Part shown: positions 1 through 7,925 of the stretch, one piece after another
Position numbering within the stretch: position 1 is the stretch's first letter
Layout of the letters: every line of letters begins with the position of its first letter
Assembly: GCA_002292265.1 (NCBI GenBank)
Contig: DBBQ01000006.1
Coordinates: 10,067 to 31,704 of the forward strand
Source: Flavobacteriaceae bacterium UBA980
GTDB taxonomy: Bacteria; Bacteroidota; Bacteroidia; Flavobacteriales; Flavobacteriaceae
DNA length: 21,638 bases
Direction of reading: 5' to 3'
Program-made: the position numbers and the translations under genes
The notes under the pieces: generated by a model
What the model was told of the DNA's origin: nothing
The model's database searches: none
What the model saw: only the letters and a program-made list of their open reading frames with translations

Positions 1-145
1 ATGAAGTAAGTGAAGACTTGCCTTTGTGATAGATTGGGTTATTTATTATTAGGTATCTTGAACTATCTGAAAACGATTCTAAAAACCCCTCCCCATGTTT
101 AGAAATAAGATAATGTTTGAAAACTTTTAGCTTTTTATATCTGAC

Positions 146-167
146 CGTACAATAATCGTACAAATAT
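146..167. repeat. Short 11-bp tandem direct repeat
   Basis: CGTACAATAAT at 146-156 is followed directly by CGTACAAATAT at 157-167, a 9/11 match. It lies 52 bp before the tRNA-like relic. Short direct repeats next to a tRNA end can be recombinase arm sites, but nothing here proves that, and chance is possible in such AT-rich DNA. Confidence 0.25.
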
Positions 168-170
168 GAA

Positions 171-209
171 AATAAAAAACCCTAACATATTGATAATAAG
201 TATGTTAGG
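171..209 (-). terminator. Rho-independent terminator, minus strand
   Basis: A perfect 9-bp inverted repeat, CCTAACATA at 181-189 and TATGTTAGG at 201-209, encloses an 11-nt loop. On the minus strand the second arm is followed by G and then a run of six T, the usual intrinsic-terminator layout. It lies 228 bp beyond the stop of the molybdopterin-binding subunit gene and directly beyond the tRNA-like relic. It could therefore end the minus-strand operon or be the old tRNA terminator. Confidence 0.65.
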
Positions 210-218
210 TAATTTAAG

Positions 219-243
219 TGCGGAGAAGGAGGAACTTGAACTC
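219..243 (-). other. tRNA 3'-end-like relic, possible attachment site
   Basis: On the minus strand this reads as a tRNA 3' part: a T-loop-like TTCAAGT, then TCCTCCTTCTCCGCA, resembling Bacteroidota serine tRNAs. The T-stem pairs poorly, and no matching 5' acceptor half or anticodon arm is visible in the following 90 bases, so this is not a working tRNA. Integrases that use tRNA 3' ends leave such partial copies, so the relic may mark one end of an integrated segment. No integrase gene is in the window. Confidence 0.35.
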
Positions 244-358
244 TTTTCAAGAAACACACAAAACCCTTTAAAAACAGCAAAAAATCTAAAATTCATTGGT
301 GATAATTTAAATATTTAGTCTTTTTTAATATAATTATTTAAATTTTGTAGTTTGGAAC

Positions 359-377
359 TGTCTCTAAAAGTGTCTCT
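359..377. repeat. Pair of TGTCTCT direct repeats, 12-bp period
   Basis: TGTCTCT occurs at 359-365 and again at 371-377. The pair sits 61 bp beyond the stop of the adjacent minus-strand gene, so it is not a promoter element for that gene. It may belong to the same integration-boundary DNA as the tRNA-like relic, or may be chance. Confidence 0.2.
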
Positions 378-437
378 ATGAGTTTTTTTCTGCATCAAGG
401 TTTTATTTTGTTTAATTTTTCTAGACACTTTATAATC

Positions 438-2681
438 TTATGATTCATAAGCGCTAAAAGGTTGATTATAGTGTCGAACTCCTGTTGCTTGATAAAGAGC
501 ATTTGCCAAAGCACCCATAATTGGAGGGAAAGGAGGTTCACCTAGACCTGTTGGATCAATATTATTTTTAACAAAATGAACTTCAATTTTTTTAGGAGAT
601 TCACCATGCCGTATTAAGCGGTAATTGTGAAAATTATTTTGTTCAGGTGCACCATCTTTAAAAGTTATGGCACTATACATAGCATGTCCAATTCCGTCAA
701 CAACCCCACCCTCCGCAAGGTTGATTGCTGCATCTGGATTTACAACAATACCACAGTCAATAGCACAGTATACTTTTTCTACAACAGGCTTTCCATTTTT
801 CATTACCATATCCAATACATTGGCTACATATGAATTATGACAAAAATAAGCAGCTACTCCTCTAAAAACCTGTGGATTATTATTGTTATTCCATGATGCC
901 TTTTCTTTCACTAACTTTAAAACTCCTGCATAACGTTTAGCTTCATAATCATTATTTTTACCTATTGGCTTGTTTTCAGCTATAGCTAGAAGCTCCAGCC
1001 TAAAGTCAATTGGATCTTTTCCTGCAGCTTCTGCCACTTCATCAAGAAAAGCTTGTTCTACCCCTGCTATAAAATTAGATCTAGGAGCTCTAAAAGCTCC
1101 TACTGTAATATTTGATGATCTTGTCCATTCTTCTGCAATATAGTTCTCTACAGCACCTGCTGGGAAACGATTAGCTGCTATTGGACTCTCTGGAATTCCA
1201 CCAGCTTTTACATGAAAAGCGATTAAGTTATTATCCTTATCTAAAGCTGCTCTGTATGATACGTGATATGAAGGTCTATAAGTACCTTGAGTCATGTCAT
1301 CTTCTCTAGAGTAAATTAATTTTATAGGTTGTTTCATTTCTTTAGAAATAACAGCTGCCTCAGTTAAAAAGTGTCCATATAGGCGTCTTCCAAAACCACC
1401 TCCCATTCGTGTCATTTGAATATCAATATTTTCAATAGACATTCCTAAACGTTTAGAAACACTTTGTTCCATGTATTCTGGTGTTTGAATCGGTCCTATT
1501 AAAATAGCTTTTTCATCTGATACATCTGCAAAAAAGTTCATAGGCTCCATCGTATTATGAGCCAAGAAAGGGCAGGTATAACTCTTTTCAATCACCTTTG
1601 TTGCATTTTTAAATGCAGCAGCTGGATTTCCATCTTTACGCACCACTTTGCCTTTTTTCTTGGACATTTCCTCAAAAATTTCCTTGTGGTCTTGAGTACT
1701 CTCTAGTCCAGCAGGGGTATCAACAGTCACATTCTTTCCGAAAAAACTTAACTCTTCCGTTTTAGCAGGGGCCATTTCCCATTCGATTAAAAGAACTTTT
1801 TTTGCCTGCATTACCTCCCAAGTGGAACGACCCACCACTACAGCAAGATCATTAAATGCATCATTATCAAAAGCTCCTAATTTATATCCACTTTCATGAG
1901 TTTTCATAATAAACACACGTTCAATCCCTGGCATTTTAGAGGCTTTAGAATCGTCAATGAGTTTTAACTGCATTCCAAAAGCTGGGGGATGAACAATCAT
2001 TGCGATTAACATGTTTTCTTTCTTGTAATCTATTCCAAATAGAGGTTTCCCTATAACAATTTTACTACCATCTACGTTTTTTCTAGAAGTCCCAATAATT
2101 TTAAATTCAGAAGGATCTTTTAAAGAAATTTCTTTTGGAACTTCCATTTTTGAGGCTAGGGATGCGACTTCCCCGTAGCTTAATGTTTTTCCAGAAATAG
2201 AATGAATAAGCTGACCCATACTAGTGGTAATTTCATTTTCAGGAACTCCCCATGATTTAGAAGCTGCTTTAATTAACATTACGCGTGCAGTTGCTCCAGC
2301 CATCCTAAGGCTATTCCATCCTTGGCGAATTGATTGACTACCCCCTGCAATTTGTCTTTTGAATAAAGAAGTATTAAGTGGAGCCTGTTCAACAATAACA
2401 TTATCCCAATCAATATCTAATTCTTCTGCAACCAGCATTGGCATTGAAGTTTTTACGTTTTGACCTATTTCTGGATTTGGAGACATTATAGTGACTAGAC
2501 CGTTTTCTCCAATTTTTAAAAAGCCGTTTATTTTAAACCATTCTTTTGGCAATGCATTTATTTGTTGGGGTGTCATGTCACATGACATTAACCAATTAAA
2601 TCCAAGCATGATTCCTCCAGTAGTTAGTGTACTACTTTTAATAAAAGACCGTCTTCCTATTTTTATTTTAGTAACTTTCAT
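438..2681 (-). CDS. Tat-exported xanthine dehydrogenase-family molybdopterin-binding subunit (IorB/aldehyde oxidase type)
   Basis: This 747-residue protein is the catalytic molybdenum-cofactor subunit of a periplasmic hydroxylase of the isoquinoline 1-oxidoreductase beta/aldehyde dehydrogenase type. The N-terminus has a twin-arginine signal (GRRSFIKSS, residues 9-17) and a hydrophobic stretch to about residue 33. Cofactor-binding signatures are GGGFGRR (427-433) and GAFRAPR (528-534). The catalytic glutamate is in GLGEPPFPP (E715). It lacks the AYRCSFR motif, so it is not a CO dehydrogenase. The gene follows its [2Fe-2S] partner by 25 bp in one transcript. Members of this family commonly pass electrons to a cytochrome c; none is encoded here. 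The substrate cannot be read from the sequence. LMS-Cys34 right after the hydrophobic stretch resembles a lipobox, so the protein may be a Tat lipoprotein. Confidence 0.9.
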   Translation of the reverse strand: MKVTKIKIGRRSFIKSSTLTTGGIMLGFNWLMSCDMTPQQINALPKEWFKINGFLKIGENGLVTIMSPNPEIGQNVKTSMPMLVAEELDIDWDNVIVEQAPLNTSLFKRQIAGGSQSIRQGWNSLRMAGATARVMLIKAASKSWGVPENEITTSMGQLIHSISGKTLSYGEVASLASKMEVPKEISLKDPSEFKIIGTSRKNVDGSKIVIGKPLFGIDYKKENMLIAMIVHPPAFGMQLKLIDDSKASKMPGIERVFIMKTHESGYKLGAFDNDAFNDLAVVVGRSTWEVMQAKKVLLIEWEMAPAKTEELSFFGKNVTVDTPAGLESTQDHKEIFEEMSKKKGKVVRKDGNPAAAFKNATKVIEKSYTCPFLAHNTMEPMNFFADVSDEKAILIGPIQTPEYMEQSVSKRLGMSIENIDIQMTRMGGGFGRRLYGHFLTEAAVISKEMKQPIKLIYSREDDMTQGTYRPSYHVSYRAALDKDNNLIAFHVKAGGIPESPIAANRFPAGAVENYIAEEWTRSSNITVGAFRAPRSNFIAGVEQAFLDEVAEAAGKDPIDFRLELLAIAENKPIGKNNDYEAKRYAGVLKLVKEKASWNNNNNPQVFRGVAAYFCHNSYVANVLDMVMKNGKPVVEKVYCAIDCGIVVNPDAAINLAEGGVVDGIGHAMYSAITFKDGAPEQNNFHNYRLIRHGESPKKIEVHFVKNNIDPTGLGEPPFPPIMGALANALYQATGVRHYNQPFSAYES

Positions 2682-2706
2682 TATATATTTTTTAGTATTG
2701 AGAATT

Positions 2707-3162
2707 TTATGATTTTGCAGCAGTTTTTATTGCAGCATGGATTCGAGTATAGGTTCCACATCGACATATATTTCCTCTCATTGCAGAATCTATATCATTA
2801 TCAGTAGGATTTGGATTACTATTTAATAAAGCTGAAGCGTTCATTATTTGACCAGCCTGACAATAGCCACATTGAGGAACATCATGCTCTATCCATGCTT
2901 TCTGAACTGGATGATCTCCTTTTTCCGATAAGCCTTCAATAGTTGTTATTTTTTTATTTCCAATTACTGAAACAGGAAGTTGACATGATCTAACAGCCAC
3001 CCCATCTAGGTGAACGGTACATGCACCACACTGGGCTATTCCACACCCGTATTTTGTCCCCACAAGATCAAGGTGATCACGAAGTATCCATAGAATTGGA
3101 GTTTTAGGGTCTGCTTCAACTTCTTTATTTTTCCCGTTAATGCTTAGTTTGAAATTAGACAT
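2707..3162 (-). CDS. [2Fe-2S] iron-sulfur subunit of the exported molybdenum hydroxylase (IorA/CoxS type)
   Basis: This 151-residue electron-transfer subunit carries two [2Fe-2S] clusters. The plant-ferredoxin-type N-terminal domain has C40, C45, C48 and C60 ([11 protein letters not shown] region). The four-helix C-terminal domain has C98 and C101 (CGYC) and C133 and C135 (CRC). Length and spacing match the family exactly. It has no signal peptide of its own. In this family the small subunit is thought to be folded and exported together with the Tat-signal-bearing large subunit encoded just downstream, which fits the gene order here. No FAD subunit accompanies this pair, as is usual for the IorAB type and unlike the coxMSL set at 13395-17137. 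Confidence 0.92.
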   Translation of the reverse strand: MSNFKLSINGKNKEVEADPKTPILWILRDHLDLVGTKYGCGIAQCGACTVHLDGVAVRSCQLPVSVIGNKKITTIEGLSEKGDHPVQKAWIEHDVPQCGYCQAGQIMNASALLNSNPNPTDNDIDSAMRGNICRCGTYTRIHAAIKTAAKS

Positions 3163-3230
3163 GAATCAATGTGTTATGATTAAATTATTTCAAAAGTTAA
3201 TAAAATATCTACAAACCTTATTTTGTTTTA

Positions 3231-3262
3231 CAATAAAAGTTTTTTAATAAAAACTTTTATTG
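3231..3262. repeat. Perfect 14-bp inverted repeat over the permease stop codon
   Basis: Arms at 3231-3244 (CAATAAAAGTTTTT) and 3249-3262 are exact reverse complements around a 4-base loop. The stop codon of the TauE/SafE gene (3244-3246) lies in the dyad. The stem is nearly all A:T and no long T run follows on the minus strand, so it would be a weak terminator. It may instead protect or process the message between the cofactor genes and the oxidoreductase pair downstream. Confidence 0.45.
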
Positions 3263-4023
3263 ATTAGGATACGAAGCCCAACAAGAATGACTAGGCAGGC
3301 AGTTCCAATTCGAATGGCACTAGGGGAAGCTTTTTTAAGACTAAAGCGAACCCCTAATTGTCCGCCTAATAATACAGCTACCATAAACACTACAGTAGTC
3401 ATCCAAGAAAGTTCAAGAGAACCACTTACCAATAGACCAATAAGTCCAGAAATGGAATTAACCAAAATAAAAAAAGCAGTCAAAGCTGCTATTTTTATTG
3501 GTTTTCCCCAATTTAAATGATTTAGTAATGGTGATAAGAAGATCCCCCCTCCAATTCCTATTAATCCAGAAAGAAAGCCAATTCCACCTCCAAGAAAATA
3601 ACTAATATAAGTAGGGTATATTTTAGACTTTGGCACATTTTTTTGTACAGCTTGATAAAACAAGGAAAATGAAGAAAGTATAAGTGTAATTCCTAACAAA
3701 ATAAAAAATACTTTTTCATTAAGTTTGAATTGTGCTCCTATAAAGGCCATAGGAATGCTTGTGATAATAAAAGGCGAAAAACTCTTCATGGAAAAAAGCC
3801 CCCTTTTATAAAATAAAAACGTACTCCCTGAAACAACTAAAATATTGCAAATAATGGCATTAGATCTAATGAAAAAAAAACTAAAAGCAAAAACAGATAA
3901 TAAAGCCAAATAACTTGAGCCACCACCAAAACCGACTGAAGAATAAAAAGTTGCTATAATGAAAAAGCCTAAAAAAAGCAGGAAAGTTGTTTCAATGTTT
4001 AGCATCATAGTTCCTGAATTCAT
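3244..4023 (-). CDS. TauE/SafE-family membrane permease (DUF81)
   Basis: This 259-residue polytopic membrane protein has about eight hydrophobic segments. The family's paired glycine-rich half-motifs are present: SVGFGGGSSYLALL near residues 29-42 and GGGIGFLSGLIGIGGG near 145-160. Family members move sulfite, sulfoacetate or other sulfur-containing anions across the cytoplasmic membrane; the substrate here is unknown. The start overlaps the end of moeB by 32 bp. GGAGG lies five bases before the ATG at 4023, which supports that start, although ATGs at 4008 and 4005 are alternatives. Being translationally coupled to a sulfur-relay gene suggests a role in sulfur-compound handling linked to cofactor synthesis (inference). 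Confidence 0.85.
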   Translation of the reverse strand: MNSGTMMLNIETTFLLFLGFFIIATFYSSVGFGGGSSYLALLSVFAFSFFFIRSNAIICNILVVSGSTFLFYKRGLFSMKSFSPFIITSIPMAFIGAQFKLNEKVFFILLGITLILSSFSLFYQAVQKNVPKSKIYPTYISYFLGGGIGFLSGLIGIGGGIFLSPLLNHLNWGKPIKIAALTAFFILVNSISGLIGLLVSGSLELSWMTTVVFMVAVLLGGQLGVRFSLKKASPSAIRIGTACLVILVGLRILINKSFY

Positions 4024-5071
4024 TTAATCCTCCATTAATGCTAATTAGAGTTGCTTCAGGTTGTTCTTTTTTTAGAAATCTTAAAGCCTCTAAACTTCTT
4101 ACCCCAGATTGACAAATAAAATAAATAGTCTTTTCAAAGTCTAGACTATTGTGATTTAAATAAATAGATTTTAACGGAAGATGAGTAGCTTGTTTCAAAT
4201 GATAATCATTATACTCTTCAGTAGTTCTAACATCTACTAATTGAATTTCAGTTGAACTATTTAATAGCTCTTTAAAGGTATCTGAACTAATAGAAGAATT
4301 ATCAAAACTACATTCTAGTTCATAAGTGTCTTTTAATTCTTCTATCTTTTTGTTTTTGCTTAGGCTATTGATTTTAAATTTATGATATTCTTGTTCAAGG
4401 CCATTGAAAATAAGTAATTCTCCAGAGAGAGGACTCCCTATTCCTGCAATAACCTTAACAACTTCAAGCGCTTGTATATTTCCAATTATCCCGGGAATAA
4501 CCCCTAGAACACCTTGTTCATTACAATTTGGGATTTCTTCAGATTTTGGAGGATTTGGAAAAAGACATCGATAGGTTGGACCGTCTTTGTGATTAAAAAC
4601 ACTCACATAGCCTTCAAAACTGTGCAATGCACCATAAACAAAAGGTTTTCCTAATATAACACATGCATCATTCACTAAATAACGTGTTGGAAAATTATCA
4701 GATGCATCAACAATTAAATCATATTTTTCAATAATTGATAATGCATTTTTTTTTGACAAATAAAGCTTATAGCCTATAAGTTTAGATGTAGAATTTTGTT
4801 TTTTTAATTTTTTTATTGCAACAGATATTTTAGTTTTATTTATATCCTTTTCAGAGAATAAAACTTGTCGATGAAGGTTGTTTAAACTGACAACGTCATT
4901 GTCAATAAGCCCAATTGTTCCAACTCCCATCGCGTTTAAATATTGTAAAACAGGAATTCCAAGGCCGCCAACACCTACTACTAAGACACGAGCCTTTGTT
5001 AATTTTTTTTGAGATTTTAATCCAAAATCCTTTAAAATGGTTTGTCGAATATAACGTTCACTTTCCATCAT
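3992..5071 (-). CDS. moeB: MoeB/ThiF-type sulfur-carrier adenylyltransferase with C-terminal rhodanese domain
   Basis: This protein activates the C-terminal glycine of MoaD by adenylation and, through the fused rhodanese domain, probably places sulfur on it. The 359 residues contain an E1-like Rossmann domain (about 1-235) with the nucleotide loop VGVGGLG (32-38), the R/N/D-rich region near 57-70 and a conserved Cys183 (PNCNEQGVLG). The rhodanese domain (about 264-355) has the active loop CQSGVR with Cys320. E. coli MoeB binds zinc through two CxxC pairs. Here the first is reduced to T166-x-x-C169 and the second is absent (only C254 remains), so the zinc site looks lost. The start overlaps the moaC stop by 4 bp. 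Confidence 0.92.
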   Translation of the reverse strand: MMESERYIRQTILKDFGLKSQKKLTKARVLVVGVGGLGIPVLQYLNAMGVGTIGLIDNDVVSLNNLHRQVLFSEKDINKTKISVAIKKLKKQNSTSKLIGYKLYLSKKNALSIIEKYDLIVDASDNFPTRYLVNDACVILGKPFVYGALHSFEGYVSVFNHKDGPTYRCLFPNPPKSEEIPNCNEQGVLGVIPGIIGNIQALEVVKVIAGIGSPLSGELLIFNGLEQEYHKFKINSLSKNKKIEELKDTYELECSFDNSSISSDTFKELLNSSTEIQLVDVRTTEEYNDYHLKQATHLPLKSIYLNHNSLDFEKTIYFICQSGVRSLEALRFLKKEQPEATLISINGGLNEFRNYDAKH

Positions 5072-5547
5072 TTTTGACGGGTATAATTTGATTTTCCTCC
5101 CTCTTTTTTCTCTAGTTGTATGTCTGAAATCTTAATGTCTTGTGAAAGTGCTTTACACATATCATAAATTGTTAATGCACAAATACTGACACCTGTAAGG
5201 GCTTCCATTTCCACACCTGTACGTTCATTGCATTTTACTTCGCACAAAATATTTAATGCATTATCAGAAGGGGTTACCTTTAAATTAATTTTAGTCAAAG
5301 GCAATTGATGGCATAATGGAATTAAATTTGCTGTTTGTTTAACAGCCTGAATACCCGCAATAATTGCAGTTTGAGTAATACTTCCTTTTTTACTCAAGAA
5401 GTCTTGCGTTTTTAATATTTTAAAAACTTCAGAAGGAAATGATATTTTTCCAGAAGCTATTGCAACTCTACTTGTAACATCTTTATCCGAAACATCTACC
5501 ATAGAAGCTTTGCCAGATTCATCTATATGTGATAGTTTGTGCTTCAT
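5068..5547 (-). CDS. moaC: Cyclic pyranopterin monophosphate synthase MoaC
   Basis: MoaC turns the MoaA product (3',8-cyclo-dihydro-GTP) into cyclic pyranopterin monophosphate, the second step of molybdenum cofactor synthesis in the cytoplasm. Its 159 residues match the family length. Diagnostic blocks are all present: LSHIDESGKASMVDVSDK at the N-terminus, LIPLCHQLPL (75-84), ERTGVEMEALTGVS (108-121) and YDMCKAL (128-134), which holds the catalytic Asp129 and Lys132. The C-terminal EKKEGGKSNYTR is also typical. It is stand-alone, not fused to MoaB as in some relatives. It lies 30 bp downstream of moaE and overlaps moeB by 4 bp. Confidence 0.97.
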   Translation of the reverse strand: MKHKLSHIDESGKASMVDVSDKDVTSRVAIASGKISFPSEVFKILKTQDFLSKKGSITQTAIIAGIQAVKQTANLIPLCHQLPLTKINLKVTPSDNALNILCEVKCNERTGVEMEALTGVSICALTIYDMCKALSQDIKISDIQLEKKEGGKSNYTRQK

Positions 5548-5577
5548 ATTCTTAGTTATTATAATTAAAAAACATAT

Positions 5578-6000
5578 TTATGGATGCTCCGTTACCCATA
5601 CAGTTTTATTGGTGAAAAATTCTTTTTTCCAAATAGGTACTCTTATTTTTAGGGTATCTATAAGAAAGCGACAAGCTTCAAAACATGCATCGCGATGTGC
5701 AGATGAAGCACCTACCATAACTACTGGCTCTTCTATTTCTTTTCTTCCATGAACATGGTGAAGTATTACTTTATTAAGCTTCCACTTAGTGCCTGCTTCT
5801 TTAGCGATAATCTCCATCTCTTTGAGAGCCATTTTTTCGTAGGTTTCGAAGTCTAGAGCTTCTACTTTTTCATTTTGAGTACTGTCGCGAACACTTCCTA
5901 TAAATACACAAATACCTCCGCTCTTGCAATGAGAAAGTCTTTGATAGACAGAAGTCGTATCAATGTTATTTACTATTTGAATATCTATTTCCATAATCAT
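5578..6000 (-). CDS. moaE: Molybdopterin synthase catalytic subunit MoaE
   Basis: MoaE is the large subunit of molybdopterin synthase. It transfers two sulfur atoms from MoaD thiocarboxylate to the pyranopterin precursor. The 140 residues include GGICVFIGSVRD (28-39), LDFETYEKMALKEM (49-62), HVHGRKEIEEP (82-92), the AHRDACFEACR block (101-111) and KIRVPIWKKE (118-127), whose lysines K118 and K125 match the catalytic lysines of E. coli MoaE. The ATG at 6000 overlaps the moaD stop (ATGA). A second ATG two codons on (5994) lies six bases after a GGAGG and could be the true start. Confidence 0.96.
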   Translation of the reverse strand: MIMEIDIQIVNNIDTTSVYQRLSHCKSGGICVFIGSVRDSTQNEKVEALDFETYEKMALKEMEIIAKEAGTKWKLNKVILHHVHGRKEIEEPVVMVGASSAHRDACFEACRFLIDTLKIRVPIWKKEFFTNKTVWVTEHP

Positions 6001-6239
6001 CCTCCACTTACAGGAGGTATAATTGCAATTTCATCCGAAGATTGCAATTTTGTTTTATCTTCTGCATAACAACTATTTACTGCTATTGCAATGGATGAAA
6101 GTGTCTTGAATTTTGGATATTTATTTGAGATCAATTTTTTTAACTCTCCAACTGTTTTAGGATTTTTTTCAGCTTCTTTAAGTAATAAAGATGATGTACC
6201 TATTATGTCTTTTGCAATTCCAAACAAGAGTATTTTCAT
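5997..6239 (-). CDS. moaD: Molybdopterin synthase sulfur carrier subunit MoaD
   Basis: MoaD is a small (80 residues) ubiquitin-like sulfur carrier. It ends in the required Gly-Gly (IIPPVSGG), whose last glycine is adenylated by MoeB and converted to thiocarboxylate. The EIAIIPPVSGG tail and the N-terminal MKILLFGIAKD strand are typical. It overlaps moaE by 4 bp, so both subunits of the synthase are translationally coupled. Two internal residues (C57, Y58) are unremarkable. No fusion or truncation is seen. Confidence 0.95.
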   Translation of the reverse strand: MKILLFGIAKDIIGTSSLLLKEAEKNPKTVGELKKLISNKYPKFKTLSSIAIAVNSCYAEDKTKLQSSDEIAIIPPVSGG

Positions 6240-6243
6240 TTTT

Positions 6244-6708
6244 TCATTTTTTTAATGCTACTGAAAGCTTGCTCGTTTTTATAAAATTGTAAAAATATCT
6301 AAAATTACCATTATACCATACCGCGAAAAGAAATCCAGTATAAATTATCCAATTTGGAACCAAACGAATGTTCGCATAGTTCACTAGTAGCAATGTAATA
6401 AATGATGTGATAGAAATGCTTAAAGCAATTTTAGATTTTTCTTTAGTATAATTTAATGAAATTAATAAAATAATTATAAATCCTAGGAATGGCTTTCCAT
6501 GAAAAAAGAAAGGAACCAATACTTCATTTTCTATATTAAAAAACATTAAAATAGCACCCGAGTATGCGGCAACACAAAAAGGACATTTTGGCAAAATAAT
6601 AATTAATGCGCTTGATACAAAAGACATAAATCCATTTTTGAAAGAAGTTGTTTTTTTAACTCCAACTGAATCTGAATTGGAACAACATGGGGTGATAGCT
6701 GATTTCAT
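6244..6708 (-). CDS. Small four-helix membrane protein with CPFC motif, unknown function
   Basis: I do not recognise a characterised family. The 154 residues show four likely membrane segments (about 28-58, 66-87, 92-112 and 117-133). LPKCPFCVAAY (39-49) puts a CxxC inside or at the edge of the first segment, and a second cysteine pair, C8 and C9 (TPCCS), lies at the N-terminus. The LPKCPxC pattern recalls small MerC-like bacterial membrane proteins, in which cysteines contact metal ions or thiols; that likeness is weak. The gene overlaps moeA by 4 bp and precedes moaD by 4 bp, so it is made together with the cofactor enzymes. A metal- or thiol-related membrane role is an inference only. Confidence 0.7.
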   Translation of the reverse strand: MKSAITPCCSNSDSVGVKKTTSFKNGFMSFVSSALIIILPKCPFCVAAYSGAILMFFNIENEVLVPFFFHGKPFLGFIIILLISLNYTKEKSKIALSISITSFITLLLVNYANIRLVPNWIIYTGFLFAVWYNGNFRYFYNFIKTSKLSVALKK

Positions 6709-7919
6709 AATTTATTTCTATATGGTATGTAAGGATAAATTTCTCCTTTTTTAAAAATATTCTTTTCCTGAGGAAGAATTAAAAATCCATCTGTGTATAC
6801 GAGGTTAATAAAGTCGCCAGATCCATTTCCAAAAATTGGTTCTGCACTTAAAGTTCCATTTGATTTGCTGTTTATTTTTACTTCTATAAATAAAATAAGA
6901 TCTGGTTTGAAAGTAATATCCTCAGAGAGAATAGCATAGATTGGTTCATCAACAATGTTTAAGGATTTTTGAAGCCAATATCTAATATATGCATACAAAC
7001 ATACAAATGAGGATACTGGATTTCCTGGTAAAGCAAAAACGTGGGTGTTCTTCCCTTTTGTACCAAACCAAAAAGGTTTTCCTGGACGCTGTTGAATTTT
7101 ATGAAAGTGTTTAACAACACCAAGATTATTGAGAACATCAGGTAGGAAGTCAAATTTTCCCTTCGAAACTCCACCAGTAATAACAAGTATATCATAATCA
7201 ACTAAAAAGCTTGAGATTATGGTTTCCATTTCTTTTTTATTATCGGATAAATGTTTCAAATCAGCTAGAATACCCCATTCTTTAAAGGTGTTTTTAATGC
7301 CATATACATTTGACCTTCGTATTTGATGCTCAAGAGGTTTTTCGTGTACATCAACCAATTCATCACCCGTAGAAATAATAACCACCTTAGGAGATTCTCG
7401 CACTAAAATATTTTTCATACCAGTTGCGGCAGCTACATTAATTTCAGAACTTGAAATTAATTCACCTAACTTTTTAATTACAGTGTTTTCCGTAATGTCG
7501 ATCCCTTTAAAATGCACATTCTGCCTTTTGGCAACTAATTTTGATTTTATTTGCACCAAACCATCTTTAATATCAAGGTCTTCATAACGAATTACAGTAT
7601 CTGTTTTTTTAGGCAATATAGCTCCTGTCATTACTTCTATACAATCATTAACATCAGCTAGTGTTTTTTGAATAGAGCCCGCAGGAGCAACTTCTTGGAT
7701 TTTAAAAAAGGTTGCTCCATTTTCAAAAGTACGATGCCGAATGGCAATACCATCCATTGTTACCCTATGGTAAGGTGGAAAGTCCCGATCTGCAATTAAA
7801 TCTTCTGCAAGATACCTGCCTCCACTTTCATTTATAGGAACTGAAATTGTAGAAAAAAAAGTTTTGTTTTCTTCTAAAATTTTGAGAGCCTCACTATATT
7901 TAATAAATGTTCTGTCCAT
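6705..7919 (-). CDS. moeA: Molybdopterin molybdenumtransferase MoeA
   Basis: MoeA inserts molybdate into adenylylated molybdopterin, releasing AMP. The 404 residues cover the full four-domain enzyme. Visible motifs are YHRVTMDGIAIR (50-61), MTGAILPK (97-104), IISTGDELVD (181-190), ITGGVSKGKFDFL (247-259), RPGKPFWFG (278-286) and LPGNPVSSFV (297-306). It lies 6 bp downstream of moaA and overlaps the next gene by 4 bp. The partner that makes the adenylylated substrate (MogA/MoaB) is not encoded in the window and must come from elsewhere, or this organism uses another route. Confidence 0.96.
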   Translation of the reverse strand: MDRTFIKYSEALKILEENKTFFSTISVPINESGGRYLAEDLIADRDFPPYHRVTMDGIAIRHRTFENGATFFKIQEVAPAGSIQKTLADVNDCIEVMTGAILPKKTDTVIRYEDLDIKDGLVQIKSKLVAKRQNVHFKGIDITENTVIKKLGELISSSEINVAAATGMKNILVRESPKVVIISTGDELVDVHEKPLEHQIRRSNVYGIKNTFKEWGILADLKHLSDNKKEMETIISSFLVDYDILVITGGVSKGKFDFLPDVLNNLGVVKHFHKIQQRPGKPFWFGTKGKNTHVFALPGNPVSSFVCLYAYIRYWLQKSLNIVDEPIYAILSEDITFKPDLILFIEVKINSKSNGTLSAEPIFGNGSGDFINLVYTDGFLILPQEKNIFKKGEIYPYIPYRNKL

Positions 7920-7925
7920 TTTCTT

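Noticed and set aside
1..437. Integrase gene at the left edge
   Set aside because: No long frame or recombinase motif is readable on either strand; only the tRNA-like relic and short repeats remain.
2491..2712. Plus-strand open frame over the signal peptide end of the molybdopterin-binding subunit
   Set aside because: It is antisense to a well-supported Tat signal; its hydrophobic look comes from the complementary strand.
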